DNA from: Saccharina japonica
Taxonomy: Eukaryota > Sar > Phaeophyceae > Laminariales > Laminariaceae
Direction of reading: 5' to 3'
Length of the DNA stretch: 64,000 nucleotides
Assembly (NCBI GenBank): GCA_008828725.1
Contig: MEHQ01001025.1
Location: forward strand, 433,407 to 497,406
The first letter of the stretch is position 1, and each line of letters opens with the position of its first letter. Below, piece after piece: positions 33,850 to 46,124 of the stretch. The notes beneath the pieces were generated by a model. It searched no databases, was not told the DNA's origin, and saw only the letters and a list, made by a program, of their open reading frames with translations. A program made the position numbers and the translations under genes.

Positions 33850-34790
33850 AACTGATCCCATCTCTGCAGCAGCACAGATAGTTTGTTGAGTTCACGTCGA
33901 CGATTGGTTGCTGTTTCAGTCTGCAGTACGATGATGTGTGCTGTATCATAGTGTCAGGTATGTATGTGCACCTGTCGTTTTTTCTGCTGCTGCAGCTTGA
34001 TATCTGATATCGCCCTGTGGCTTCTTCTGCTGCACTCGTTGATTGTTCTTGTCGGCCTCTCGAGCCTTCACGGGCTCATCAGAGAGCAAAACGACGCTCT
34101 ACCGATTACAATCATATTCGTAGACATGTACAACAGTATAATTATTATTTATTATAATATGATTTGCCTTCCGACAATGTGCAGGGCATTATTCATTCAG
34201 AATGAAAAAGCTGGCACAGTTCGTCGAATACCACCAATCTCATCCAACTAACTCTCCTCCCCTGCGTCTACTCAATTGAATACGCACTACCACCCTTTAC
34301 CCAAATGTTGTACCTGCTATATCTCTATTCGCCGTGCGTCCTACTCCGCATCTACATTCCACCCCCATGCCATGGGAAGTGTACAATACAGGACACCTAA
34401 TTAATAAGAAACAGGAAATTGGATCAAGGCTGGATTTCTTATTTCGAGAACGGTTGCATTCTACTGTAGTACCACGGCTCCCTAAATTATTTTATCCCAG
34501 CAAAAATATCAGCCTGCATTTGTTATTGCTCGTTTTCTAATCACGGGTCCCGTAGACGTTTTTAGTTTTTGCACCGTATTTTTTGTGCTTACATCATCAC
34601 AAAAGGGCAGAGGCCAAGCTTCGAGAACCCGCCCCTCACACCGTGTGTTGCCATCATTAGCGTGTGACGATTGACGTGTGTACCAGGGCGAAGCTGATGT
34701 GTACGCCTAGACTCGATTGCTGGTGGCCAGCGAATACACAGTCTAAATTGAGAGGCAAAACGCAAGTCACCGTGAAGTGAACCTGACAAG
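33850..34790. other. no gene seen; short dispersed repeat
   Basis: A roughly 48-bp sequence, ATTTGCCTTCCGACAATGTG and on through CATTCAGAATGAAAA, at about 34,158-34,206 recurs at about 37,640-37,685 and in part at 37,787. Nothing else recognisable. Confidence 0.5.
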
Positions 34791-34795
34791 AGCTT
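34791..34795. other. target-site duplication AGCTT, left copy
   Basis: AGCTT directly precedes the TG of the left LTR. The same five bases follow the right LTR at 43,137-43,141. Confidence 0.85.
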
Positions 34796-35218
34796 TGTTT
34801 GTGGTATGCGGTTGCTCGATACTGGTTTCCTGATATGTGGGGGTTTCATACTGGCCTACGGAGATTGGGGTTTTATATGGTGTGGCGAGGCATTATGATC
34901 TGAGATGATGGATGCCTCGCGTGAAGCTGTTCCTTCGGGATCAGTCGGCGATGATAATGATACGACCCGGGCTTTGATACAATTATACTACTCGTATATA
35001 TGTGAGGGGTGTAGCCGGTGACAATCCTGGTGCGGCTGACCTCCTGTGTGTGGTGTTTATGATGGGCCTTTGATGACAGGTACTGGCTCTACTTGTGGTG
35101 GTGTATATTTGGGTATTTGGTGATACGAGTGCATTATCTACTGCTCTCTCTCCACTAGTCATGGTATAGGCACGTGGGCCAGCAAGGGACACGTTCGACA
35201 GCGACGTATACAAACACA
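34796..35218 (+). repeat. left LTR
   Basis: A 423-bp LTR. The first 190 bp is almost identical to the right LTR; the second half is more diverged with small indels. It begins TG and ends CA. Confidence 0.88.
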
Positions 35219-35299
35219 ATAATCGGATTGCTTCGGGCCCGGAGGTCGCTGACGCGCTATACCGTGTTAGACGGGGAGTTGGTACGGGGAGGATTGACG

Positions 35300-36907
35300 A
35301 TGGGGATGGTCTTTCATTTTGAGGATTATGGACAGCAGCAGCAGCAGCAGCAGCTGGAGATTGCTTTCGAGGATTTTGGGCGGCAGGATGAACAGGAGCT
35401 GCAGCAGCAGCAGCATGCCTTTGGTGGACAGCAGCACCAGCGGCAGTACGGTGGCGCCGCGCAGCAGCAGCAACAGCAGCAACGGCGGCGCCAGCACGAG
35501 CAAAACCCGGTGGGCACTGGTTGTGCACGTATCACCGGACATGGGTGGTACCAGCCGGAGTCCCCTCCGCCCCCAGGAGCGTCTATGGGCGGTTTCTACA
35601 TGTGCGAGCGTTGTGGTGCTCGAGGGCGTGAGGCCGCGATTTTCTTTGCACCAAACAGCGTGTGTGGTGGGTTTCTGGCCTATGGTCACGTGGCCAGGCA
35701 GTGCACTGCCCAGCCTACTATCGTCTACGCGCCGGACCATCGCTACGTGTCGCAGGCTGGAACGGCGGGGCTACAGCAGCCATAGGTGGAGCCGGTAGTG
35801 CCTGGGTCGGTGACGAGGAGGGATAGTGCTATGTTTGGGGGGAGCGAGCTACTTCGGCAGCAGCAGCAGCAGCGGCAGTACGGTGGCGCCGCGCAGCAGC
35901 AGGGGCAGTTGGGAGTTGGGCCACAGCAGCAGCAGCAGATACAGGACGTGAGGATGGAGCTGGATGTCATCAGCAAGCGGGATGCCCGTACAGCAGCTGC
36001 GCGCAAGGAGCTGTGGAATATGTTTCATGGACCTCAACCGCGTAACGTCCTGCAGAAGAAAGCCTGGTGGGAGAGGTTGCAGTCTGCCAAGCGACGAGCT
36101 GGAGGAGTTGGTGTTCCGTGCCGGAGCTTCGACGAGCTTGGTGTTGCTGAGGAGAAAGAGCTCGTTTATGCTGAGGCTGAGGTGGTGGAACTTGGTGTTG
36201 CTGAGCCCGAGGTGGAGGAGTTCCGTGATGGTCGTGCGCCGCTAGCTGCGTACGTACAGCAGCAGCCCGAGGCTGAGGAGGAGCTCGGTTTTGCTGAGGC
36301 TGCGGTGATGGAACTTGGCGGTGCTGAGGCTAGGGTGGTGGAGCTTGGTGTTGCTGAGCCTGAGGTGGAGCTCGGTGGTGTTGGTGTCACGCCCCCGCCG
36401 CTTTCGTCGTCGGTGTCGATGCAGCAGCAATGGGATGGGGACGGTGTGGGCGGCGGAGTGCCGCAGATTGGTTTGGGCCAGAGTGGCTCGTACCCCTTCG
36501 AACCAGGGAAACCAGAGAAACGGGATGGGCGTGGAGAGGGGAATGATGACGGACGATCAGAGGTGGAGCTCGTGGGAGAGGAGACCAGCAGCAGCGGCAG
36601 CAGCAGCAGCAGCGGGGCGCGATCTTTCCCATACGATCCAGGGAAGCAGGCATGTCATATTTTCCAACTTTCTTGTTGGTGGCTTACGTTGATTGGATTT
36701 TCTTGGTCTGTTGTTTTGTTTTTGTGCTTATCTGTGTCTTGGCCGGCATATTTGAGTAAGTACTGCTGTCGTTGTGGTGAGCTTGTACCCTGGTATGATG
36801 GATCGCAGCTATGTGTGTGGTTGAATGGAACAAGGCAGGAGAGCGGACGTTCCCGTATGATTCAGGCAAGTCAACAATCGGCTGGTATGTGTGAGCGAGG
36901 GCTGTAG
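35300..36907 (+). pseudogene. Gag-like protein with degenerate zinc knuckle; one in-frame TAG
   Basis: The first ATG after the LTR is at 35,300. The frame runs to a TAG at 35,783-35,785 and continues in the same frame to 36,907. The first part has Gln-rich runs, a CxxC pair (MCERCGARG) and CGGFLAYGHVARQC. The last has exact CCHC spacing (CX2CX4HX4C) except that the second Cys is Phe. The part after the TAG has more Gln, a helical segment (KELWNMFHGPQPRN) and Glu-rich repeats (ELGVAEPEVE). It ends with a hydrophobic stretch after 36,650 that may be intronic or decayed. Role is inferred from position and knuckle. Confidence 0.6.
35783..35785 (+). other. in-frame TAG in the gag-like frame
   Basis: CAG CAG CCA TAG GTG GAG CCG: a single stop separates two long open parts of the same frame. 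It may be a simple nonsense mutation, or a readthrough codon like those between gag and pol in some retroelements. The context does not match the best-known readthrough signal. Confidence 0.6.
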
Positions 36908-37544
36908 TTGTGTGATTGTACCCTACGGGTATGATGGACCACAGCTATATTTTGTGTGTCTTGCTGTTGGAATCACGGGGGGGGGTTGCGATGCCATTAT
37001 TCTACAGACAAAGCACACTGCTGTGTGGAACCAGTTTGTGATGGACTGATCCTACAGCAAGCAGCAGTGCGTGATATTTATGACGGCTTGATTCTACAGC
37101 AGCAGTGCATGATTTGTTAGACTGCTGTGTGCTGGTATACCGTATTAAAGGTATACGTGGATGCATGATACCCGTATTGCTGTGTGTTTCTTGAAGCATA
37201 ACAGGGGGTGGGTTGTCAGCTTGATTCTCAAGTACATGATATTTAATGTGTTGGAAAATTACTGCTGGTTCTGGCTTGATTGTACAGCGCATGATATCAT
37301 TGTGTAGGAAAAATTGCTGCTGACTAGTGGCTTGATTTTACAGTGCATGTTATATAATGTGTTGGGAGACTACTGCTAATTTTGGCTTGATTCTTCAATG
37401 CATGATCAATGTGTTGGAAAACTACTGCTGATTTAAGCTTGATTCTACAGCAGTACATGATACAAGGTTCCCCTCCGGGACGTGCCTAGGGGAGTGGCGC
37501 AAGAACAAACATGAAAACCAAACAGCATACATAGAAGTCTATAG

Positions 37545-38380
37545 ATGACTTGGTTTTCGTGAGCGGGTCGAAAATGACTTTATTTTAGTGTGAGTTCAAA
37601 ATGGACTCGGTTTTTGTGTGGGTGGTATAATTATTATATTATTTGCCTTCCGACAATGTGCAGGGCATTATTCATTCAGAATGAAAATTTGACTTGTTTT
37701 TTTGTGTGCGGGCGGGAAACAATCGAATTGCCTTGATTTCGGTGTAGGGATCGAAATTGAGTTAGCTTTTACTATTTCGTTTGCCCTCCGACAAAATGCA
37801 GCCTGATCTACAACATTGATCACTCATAAACATCCTCGAAGATGAAAAAAATAAGGGCTAACTTAGTGAAACAAAAAGGAAACCTTATGGATTGAAACTC
37901 CATGGCTAAAGCCCTGGAGAATACATACGTATATGTATAAATATGGGGTCTCATTCCTTCCTGCATCTTCTCCTTCGTTCCTAATCGCTACCAGGTATTA
38001 TATGCACATGCGTAATTGCTGTTTTATTTTTTAGTGCTTGGTGTCTCGATCAAAATCGAGTTACTGTCGTTCTTGTGGGCGGGCTGGAAACGATTTGCTT
38101 TTAGTGTCGGGGTCCAAATTTATTAGGTTTTAGTGTAGGCATCTTAATCTACTTGAAATTTGGGTGTGGGTAGTCGGAATTTACTTGGTTTTTGTGTCGG
38201 GGCATCGAAATGGACTTCATTTTTAGAGTTGGCATCGAAAATAACTCAATTTTAGAGTTGGGATCGAACATTACTTGATTTCAGTGTTGGGATCGAAATG
38301 ATCTTATGGTTTTTGGATGAAGGTGGCTGAGTGTCGGGATCGAAGTTGACTTAGTATTTGTGTGGGGGTCGAAATGTACT
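37545..38380. repeat. degenerate tandem repeat, about 35-bp phrases
   Basis: The phrase 'GTGT.GGGATCGAAA.TNACTTGATTTT' recurs many times at 37,545-37,780 and 38,040-38,380 with substitutions, inside the LTR element. No coding frame. Confidence 0.6.
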
Positions 38381-41058
38381 TTGTAAACACCATATAATTA
38401 CAGAGGGCCCTAAACACTCACTCTTGTGCCCGTGACGTGTGATAACAGAGATTTCCAGAGTAGTGATACGTAGTAAGTAGTTGTACTCGCGAGTACCCGG
38501 GCATTTTTACTATATAAGGGATAAAGCTCTGGAAAAATTGCAGCAAAAAAAGCAACATACAGCCTGCTCGTACTGTGTACTCGTACCCTCGTACCTGCAT
38601 GCCAAAAAAATAAAAGGAAACAGAAAACGTGTCTGGGGTTTGAACTCACGTATTAAATTCACGTCAGGACGTTGGACTCAACATATTACGTGATTACTTG
38701 CCAGGAATAAATATTGTTCGTTTTTTGTGTCAGACCGCCTGAAGACAGCTGTGTGTGGTATCATCGCATGCGTCGGCATGCAGAGCACACGCATGACACA
38801 TGGAACCCATCAACAGCAGCAGCGAGCAGCAAAGAGGTAATGGTGTTGTGGTTTGGTGGCGGATTGCTGGCTCCTACGAAAGCAACTACTCGTAGCAAAA
38901 ACACAGAGCACAGCACAGATAGATCTGTTTCCAAGGCGCACAGCCGTGTAGTACCACTCTGTCCGGAAATGTAAGGACATTTAATATATACTTTGAATGA
39001 ACAAACGATGATTAAATTTCCGGACAGCGGAGAGTTTCGTACATGAGCATCTATCTGCAGGTACCACGATTAGTAAGATCACAGGGTCCGACAAAAGCAA
39101 CTAGCCACGGTGCAGCACCGATCTGCTGCATGCGCATGCATGGTGCAATGCCTACTGCTGCTGCTGGGCGGCAGGTTTGTAACCTTGAGATTGTACTGCA
39201 GCTGCCTCTCTGCGGTGCTGCTGCTGTCCTTGTGTGCTCCCGGTGCTCCGGGCAAGAAACTCACAAAAAAACGCACGACCGAAAAAAACAGGGCCTCACG
39301 CAGAGCAAAACACAAAATATCCAAATTAATACCATGCATTATTTTTTACGGCACACGACAGATAGATGCACAACGTGCCGTACATACATACGACACACCT
39401 CATACATAGCACAGCAGCAGAGACGAGAGAAGGTGGGAATTGGTGATGACTGATTGACGAATGCAAGCCTCTCTGATAAAACAACTATGAATAACCACAG
39501 CAGTACATGGTGGACCTGCCACACGCCGCGTGGTGTAGCCCGCTGCTGCTTGTGATGCTCATGCTATATAGGCGGTGTTGTGACGTTGTTTGCGTTGCTA
39601 AATTTGCATGTTGTCTGATGTTGTCTGAAGTCTCTCATCGGATTCCTGCGGTGAGATTCAGGGAAGAAACATGAAACAAATCGGGAAAATAATAACAGTT
39701 TATATACTAAAACTCAAATAAATTGGTCCTTATAATTTCGGCCAGAGTGAGTTCGGATCCTTCAGACACAGCAGCAGCAGCAGAACAGGAATGTAGATGG
39801 TGGAGTACGGACCGCAGGCTCCGATCATCACAGCTGGCCACAGCAGTACATCGCACATGTGCGTGTCACACACGCACGGTGTTAGCTGCTGGTGCTTATG
39901 CTGCGGAATTGTAACGTTGTGCTCCCATGTTATGTTGTCTACCTGTTGTATACTGGTACATGTGTCTGGGCTATCCTGCGCTCATCACGAGCTCGCGAAA
40001 GGGAAAAAAACGAGAAGCAGAACAATGTTACTTGCCGGCACGTACGTACAAAAGTAAGGCCTCATGCTGAGAACCCGGGAAATCGCCTTATCCACTCCCG
40101 CGCGAAAAAAACCTTTGAGCGCCCGCCACGCGAGCTACAGTGCTCGGATCGAGCTCAAACCTCGACCAATGTGTCCGGCCGGGCCTCCCGTGTCGGGGTA
40201 CTTAGCGTTTTGCCGAAAAGCGCTCGCGCGAGGAGAATAGTTGCGAAAAGTGCGAAAATTTCACAAACATAACTATACATATTTATGTGTGAAAATCAGT
40301 GCTGATGCGTTGTATTGGTAAAAGTTATATTTTTGTGGTCATGGAGAAGAAAGAGCAACCAGAAATCGGTACTGACGTTGTTATTGTCATTATTGTTGTG
40401 TTGGGAAGAATCACGAGGCACAGACATAGTGCACAATGATATGGTTCGTTATCTATCGATTTGACTCGGTTCCCGGCGCTGAAAGTAACCACCCGATGCA
40501 CCCTTTGCTCAACGAGTCAAGCTGCACCCTCACTATGCGGATTTATGAAATGTAGTCCATGCCGCGGTGACGTTGAGCCGCGGCGGAAGACAAGCGTCGA
40601 GTCCGTGGGGTAGGGAGCAGGAAACGGGTGTTGAGCGCGTGGGGTTGGGGTTGTTTAGTAGCAATGGCCTACAGTAGATTAAATGTTTTTGGACCGTTTT
40701 GTTTCAGTAGGAATTGACGAGCCGAAATATCTATGACGCTTGGATTGTAAAATGCTGGCATTGGATATACGAGTATAGTGAGACGTACCTGGTATACTTT
40801 TTACTTTTTTATTTTTTTCCATCCCATTTATTATCTTCGCACTTCCGTCTTCCTCCCTCCCTAGTCGTAACTCAGATCCGGGGTCACAAAGTAGGCTCCT
40901 CTCCCTCCTCCCCCACTACGGTTCTTGCCTCGATTTTTATCGCGCAGAGGGTTCAGCCTTCCCAACGCTCGTCGATTTTCAACGAATTTTGCTAACTCAC
41001 GCTCTCGCGCTTTCCGCTATTTAAGATATTTTTTGCAAGACAAAGTCCCTACGAGCAG

Positions 41059-41133
41059 GCACTCGGCGGGCTCGAACTCGCGATCTCGACGTTAACAGGC
41101 TTCGTGGTTACCTGCTTGCCCACCGGGGCGACC
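41059..41133 (-). repeat. tRNA-like sequence (possible SINE head)
   Basis: The minus strand reads GGTCGCC-CCGGTGGGCAAGCAGG (A-box-like), then CTGTTAA (an anticodon-loop shape, GTT), then CGAGTTCGAGCCC (B-box-like). The stems pair poorly and the 3' acceptor strand does not match, so it is not a functional tRNA. It could be the RNA polymerase III promoter head of a SINE extending toward 40.8 kb, or a tRNA pseudogene. Confidence 0.4.
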
Positions 41134-42711
41134 GGCTGCATACTGGTATCTGATATTTGGCATTCTGAATTGCGTACTACGACCTCTGAAGTACGATGTC
41201 AGAATACTATAAAATAACAGCATCAACAGCTGTAAATTGTAATTGTCACGTATCGGTTATGGCAGTACATTTATCATGACTTGGGGTATGATTGAAAGAC
41301 GGTGCTTTACCTGGTGTACCGAGGGACTAAATGCTTGTTTTAATAGGAGGATAGTTGAATTTTGACGCTGGACCGAACAGTCTTGTACGTGAGTGCACGC
41401 ATACGACGACAACGACGTTCTGTTTGTTTCGTTGTCTGCGGCGCTGATTTGATATAGATCGATGATGTTTCTGGTCTATTGGTTTGGACTTTGAGTTTGG
41501 TTTTGATTTTATGGTTGAGGGATTTTAGAGTCACAATGATATCGCAGCCTTTTACTATCAACCATGCGATGAATGTTTTGTCGTCTACCGAGCAGGGGGG
41601 AGATAGTAGTTGTACTCGGTAACACGACGAAGACTTTCCATTGCAGATAGTGGAGTCCAGTTTGGGGTTTTATAATACGTGGATGCGGACTATGCACGCA
41701 AGGCTACTGATCGGAGGTCTGTCTCTGGTGGAGAAGTTATGCGCGCTGGTGTCTGTGTATGGTTTGATTCTAGGACATAGATATCTGGAGCATGTGTCTA
41801 ACGGGTAGTTTGAGATTAACACGTACGGTCGGCAGAGCAGCATGCCGACTTTCTCATCAAACCGTTGCACGCTGGGACGTTTCGCTTTGACCGTGACTCT
41901 GTGGAGAACTTGTTGTGATTTCATCCACTGGTTCGTGTGTTTGTTTGTGTTTCCGGGAGTTTTGCGGCATTTGGTTTTGGGGGATAATAGTAGGAGTTTT
42001 CGATGTGCATGGGATGTTTTTGGAAAGTACTTGAAGAATTAACTTGCAACTCCAGGAGTTCCTAAGGAAATTGAGAAAGTGTTGGGAGGTACCCATACGT
42101 TGAATAAGGTTAATACGCCAATAGAGTATGGTCTTGATGAATCGTGCCGTACGCTGTGGCTGTCGGTTGACTGCGCACAGCGTACAGGGGAACCAATTAC
42201 TGATACATATAGTACTTTAGGATTCAGATGCGGATTGTTGTCTTCTTGTATACTTCCGAAGGGAGTGTCAAGCAGGGGGGCTGCTATTATTTGATTTGAG
42301 ATTTTCTATATCAGAGATGTTCTGTTGTGCTCTTACAGAGTACACAACAGGGGGGGCGATGTTATGGGGCGGTCCGGTATCTATGTGAAGACGGTGTTAT
42401 TGGTTTTGTTTGAAGGTTTTACCAGCATACTCACGTTTGTTGGATTTTCCCCTTCCCGTAGTTTCTGTCTCGCTATAGTTTAGAAGATATATACTGGAAT
42501 CGAGATTGAGAGATTTGGTATCAGGATTGCCGTTTTACGTTGGCTTCTTGAGGATGGAATTTGGGATTGCCGTTTTACCTTGGCAATGATGAAGGATGGA
42601 ATTTGGGATTGCCGTTTTACCTTTGCAGTGATTTATTATGAAATTTGGGACTTGCCGTTTTACCTGGCAATTAGTGATAAGCTATTCGGGACCTATCGTA
42701 TCGCGCACCGA

Positions 42712-42721
42712 ATAGGGGGGC
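42712..42721 (+). other. polypurine tract of the LTR retrotransposon
   Basis: ATAGGGGGGC lies immediately upstream of the right LTR and is the expected primer site for plus-strand DNA synthesis. Confidence 0.75.
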
Positions 42722-43136
42722 TGTTTGTGGTATGCGGTTGCTCGATACTGGTTTCCCGATATGTGGGGGTTTCATACTGGCCTACGGAGATTGGGGTTTT
42801 ATATGGTGTGGCGAGGCATTATGATCTGAGATGATGGATGCCTCGCGTAAAGCTGTTCCTTCGGGATCAGTCGCCGATGTTAATGATACGACCCGGGCTT
42901 TGATACAACGATACTGCCTGTCTATATGTGAGTGGTGCAGCCGGTGACAACTCTGGTGCGGCTTACCTCCTGTGTGTGGTTTATGTGGTGTGGCCTCTGA
43001 CAACGGTATTGGCCCACCTGGTGTGTGTTGGGTATTTGTGTGTGTACGAGTATTTTATCTTATCTCCTCGATCTGCGCCATAGGGGCAAGCCACGTGACT
43101 ACACAGAACACGTTATACAGCAACCGTATTCACACA
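42722..43136 (+). repeat. right LTR
   Basis: 415-bp direct copy of 34,796-35,218, starting TGTTTGTGG and ending CACACA. AGCTT follows at 43,137-43,141. Confidence 0.88.
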
Positions 43137-43141
43137 AGCTT
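43137..43141. other. target-site duplication AGCTT, right copy
   Basis: Matches 34,791-34,795 exactly. Confidence 0.85.
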
Positions 43142-45015
43142 AAACAAATAATAAAAGAAAAGAAGATGATGAAGGTGACCCCAGGCCTGAGTTGATGATG
43201 TCCAGCAGACAATAGCTCGTGGAGAGCATGCTGTAGAAGAGAGCTGGAGAGGAGTGAGCTGGTGTGCGCGGTGAACGCCTGCGCGGCTCGTAGCTCAAAA
43301 ACAAAAGGGATGACCCTTGCAATTCAGTCCAAAACAAAAAAGGAAAAGTCCCTGTATCACGGTTGTACTGTTTAGGATACGGACCCTCTGTAGCTTATGT
43401 TATTACTTCAAGAACAACTAATAGTATGCTGCTGGTTTCCGGAGGGATACTGAGTGGATATCCTTCACCAGTACGTGCGTACTACAACTCACACCAGTAC
43501 TTGGTGCCAGGTAACATATACCAGACATGGTAGAGCTTGTAAACTGCTGTGTAACATATCTAAAATCATACTTATTGATCTCTTATTATACAAGTAGCTA
43601 CGAGTACTCGTATGTTGTTCTACTACAGACTACTCGCTATGTGTACGAGTGTATACAAGAAAATAAGATCTGCTGTTACATACTGGTACTGTTTATCACA
43701 TGCAAACCGTGATACGGAACACTTACTCCTAAATAGGTAATGACCATTGATGTAGTACGAGCTACTTTGTAGCAGATGACCCTGTGTTATCCAGCAGCGA
43801 CTCTATGATGACTGGTGCTACGGTAGGGGGGTCATGTATAGGTGCTTGCTTTTTACCTGGACAGAGCCACTCGGCCGAGTGACTGCTTTACTGCGTTGTA
43901 CTCGTAATTTTTTTTTGTTTTGTTTTGTTTTGTATGCACCGCCATTGAAAGTTTCGGTACGTAACGCCAACAAACTATGGTTAGGTTCAAAAGTCAATTT
44001 AGGGTCGTAGTCACTCGTCCGAGTGGCCAAAACCCGGTTGTAGTGCAAATTTGGGTACGCCCCCTTTCGCAGCACCAGTCTGATACCGAATACTGATATA
44101 ATAGGTGTCATCTCTAACACGATCCCTCGATGCGTTAACACATCGAATTGAAACGAATTTCGAAATTCAACTCTGCAACAATCAATGTACTCGTTACTGC
44201 TGCGTTACATGCCATACTTCCAAAAATACACACAACAACGATACTAGTTATTGCGGGGAAATATTCAATATGCGTCACTGAGAGTGGAACTCATTCTGCT
44301 ACTATACCCGGGGGGCTACACAAAACAAGCGGATACAAAACACCCTGCGCTACTGTGCGCGTTTCTGCATGTGTTATGCAATTAAAGCTATCAGTCCATA
44401 AGCATACTTGAATAATCAGACGTGAACTATTTTCCCGTCAGTTAAAACGACAACGGAATAGAAGATGTTAGTAATAGTCTATAACAGTGAATCTGTTGAT
44501 CGTTCCGCAACAAGAGTAGGAGTGAACAGCCCTTTAATGTTCCTGCCGTCCATAAAACAAACAAAGGAGCACATGAACACTGCCAGCTGTTTAAAGCTGC
44601 AAGAAGACATGCTGTTTTCAGAGATACATCACCCCCCGTGTATGCTAACCTCTCGTGTGTACTCGTCCAGCTCGTGGGTTCTCCTGCCATATATCCCGAA
44701 GTACTGGAGATGCCGTAGTTAAATTTGCTATTAAACTACCGAATCGAAAATATTTATTCTACTTGGTTACAATGTACCCTTACTTGGTACTTACTGACTA
44801 CGATATATCGCAGTCTTGCACAACATCGGCCATTACTGCACTGCAGGGAAGATGGACGGGATACGCTACCGAACAGCTTAAGATCAAAACAATTCCAGTG
44901 ATCAGTTCGTCAACCAAGGAATTGAATATCTGCCCGCCCCGTACAAAAAGAACATGCAACACTCTACAGCTTCGATAAGGGAGATAATGCATTTCACGCT
45001 TCCAGTGGCTCGACC
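43142..45015. other. no gene seen
   Basis: AT-rich sequence with many short frames on both strands. No domain, splice pattern or repeat structure stands out. Confidence 0.4.
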
Positions 45016-45309
45016 TTGATAGTGTTAGGCTCGTCTCGTGTGGAGGCGCGAGTCAAACACAGCTGTCGGGAAGCGGACACGACCCCTGGTGAAGCAGGCG
45101 GTGATGTCTCAGCTGATGCTCCGGTGATGCCAGACGACGACGATCCAGCTGATGATCCGGAGATGCCAGATGATGATGATCCAGCTGATGATCCGGTGAT
45201 CCCAGATGTCCCAGATGTTGGTGACCCAGCGATCCCAGACGTTGATGATCCAGTGATCCCAGACGTTGATGGTCCGATGATTCCAGATTATTTTGCTCCG
45301 ATGGATTGA
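45016..45309 (+). CDS. small acidic repeat protein, hypothetical
   Basis: A 97-codon frame encodes tandem PDDDDPADDP, VIPDVDDP and VIPDVDGP repeats after a short N-terminus, ending MIPDYFAPMD. It would be a strongly acidic, disordered chain. The first in-frame ATG depends on the start chosen, and an upstream exon is possible. It may instead be an incidental frame over a GATGATCC-type minisatellite. No family recognised. Confidence 0.3.
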   Translation: MIVLGSSRVEARVKHSCREADTTPGEAGGDVSADAPVMPDDDDPADDPEMPDDDDPADDPVIPDVPDVGDPAIPDVDDPVIPDVDGPMIPDYFAPMD

Positions 45310-45454
45310 GTGGCATCTTGATTCTTCGTTGGGGATTTGGACTACCCAGTTTTCCTATTGTTCTAGGCAAAATCCACACACGTGGCCGGAGGGTATGCCC
45401 CCGACGTTCTCTTGGCGTGCGTGCTGTCGAAGGTCTCCTCGACGCTTGGATTGG

Positions 45455-46060
45455 GGGGACCGTCTCTACCACGCGCCATCCGATCTTGATCGGCGCCGCA
45501 CCCGTGCCCGGTGGCCCTACGCGTCAGCCCTCGGAGATCCCGCCGAGAGAACGGGCCCCGGGGCCGAAGTCGGCGAGCGGGGGGCGGGGGAAGGCGGTCT
45601 CCCGGGGACGCCTCGCTCCGTCCGCTGGAACGGGGGGCGGATCCGCGGGAAGGGAGGGGTTCACAGCGTATTCGGAGGCCTTTCCCGCCCGGGGTCTAAC
45701 CCCTACACTAAAATAAAAAAAAAAAAATCCACACTAATTTCAACATATTTTCCCACACTAATGTCAAGATGTTTTTTCCACGCTAAAATCAAGATATTTT
45801 TTCTAAAGAGTAAAACAAAAGTGAAACAAATGATCTCCAGAACTTCGGTCAGAACCAAAATTGACCCAAATCTTGGCGAGATAGCCGTTTTTACACTAAT
45901 TTCAACATAAAAAGCCCAGTCGTAAAACATCGAGCAAAAAAAAAACGAAAAACGGCCACTCCTGTACGTACGTGCTAAACAAGGGCTCCGCATGGATGCC
46001 AGGATTTTTTTTTTGTCCGCTCCATGTATGTGCTGCTATTTTCTGGACTGCTGCTGCTGG
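45455..46060 (+). repeat. direct duplication, unit 1
   Basis: Aligns with 46,873-47,480 over about 600 bp. A GC-rich part (GATCGGCGCCGCACCCG, AACGGGCCCCGG, GGCCTTTCCCGCCCGGGGTC) is followed by an AT-rich part (GATCTCCAGAACTTCGGTCA, CAAGGGCTCCGCAT) and CTATTTTCTGGACTGCTGCTG. Short CACACTAATTTCAA-type tandem repeats lie between. Spacing is about 1.42 kb. Confidence 0.8.
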
Positions 46061-46124
46061 TACGCGCATCTGTTGATTCCCATTAATTTTCCTTGTGCAC
46101 GCATCTGGACTACTGACTTGCTGT

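Larger units (their letters stand above)
34796..43136 (+). mobile_element. LTR retrotransposon, 8.3 kb, no recognisable pol
   Basis: It is bounded by two direct LTRs starting TGTTTGTGG and ending ACACA, flanked by AGCTT duplications. A polypurine tract ATAGGGGGGC abuts the right LTR, fixing the plus orientation. A gag-like frame with Gln runs and a degenerate zinc knuckle follows the left LTR. From about 36.9 to 42.7 kb I find no protease, RT, RNase H or integrase motif on either strand. The element therefore looks non-autonomous (LARD-like) or very decayed. A 5-bp duplication is normal for LTR elements. Confidence 0.88.

Noticed and set aside
35267..35740. Leu/Ser-rich minus-strand frame
   Set aside because: Complement of the CAG runs in the gag-like frame.
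41059..41133. Functional tRNA-Asn
   Set aside because: Acceptor and T stems do not pair and the 3' end does not match.
45455..45700. rRNA-like GC-rich block
   Set aside because: No recognisable conserved rRNA segment, and it is part of a direct duplication.
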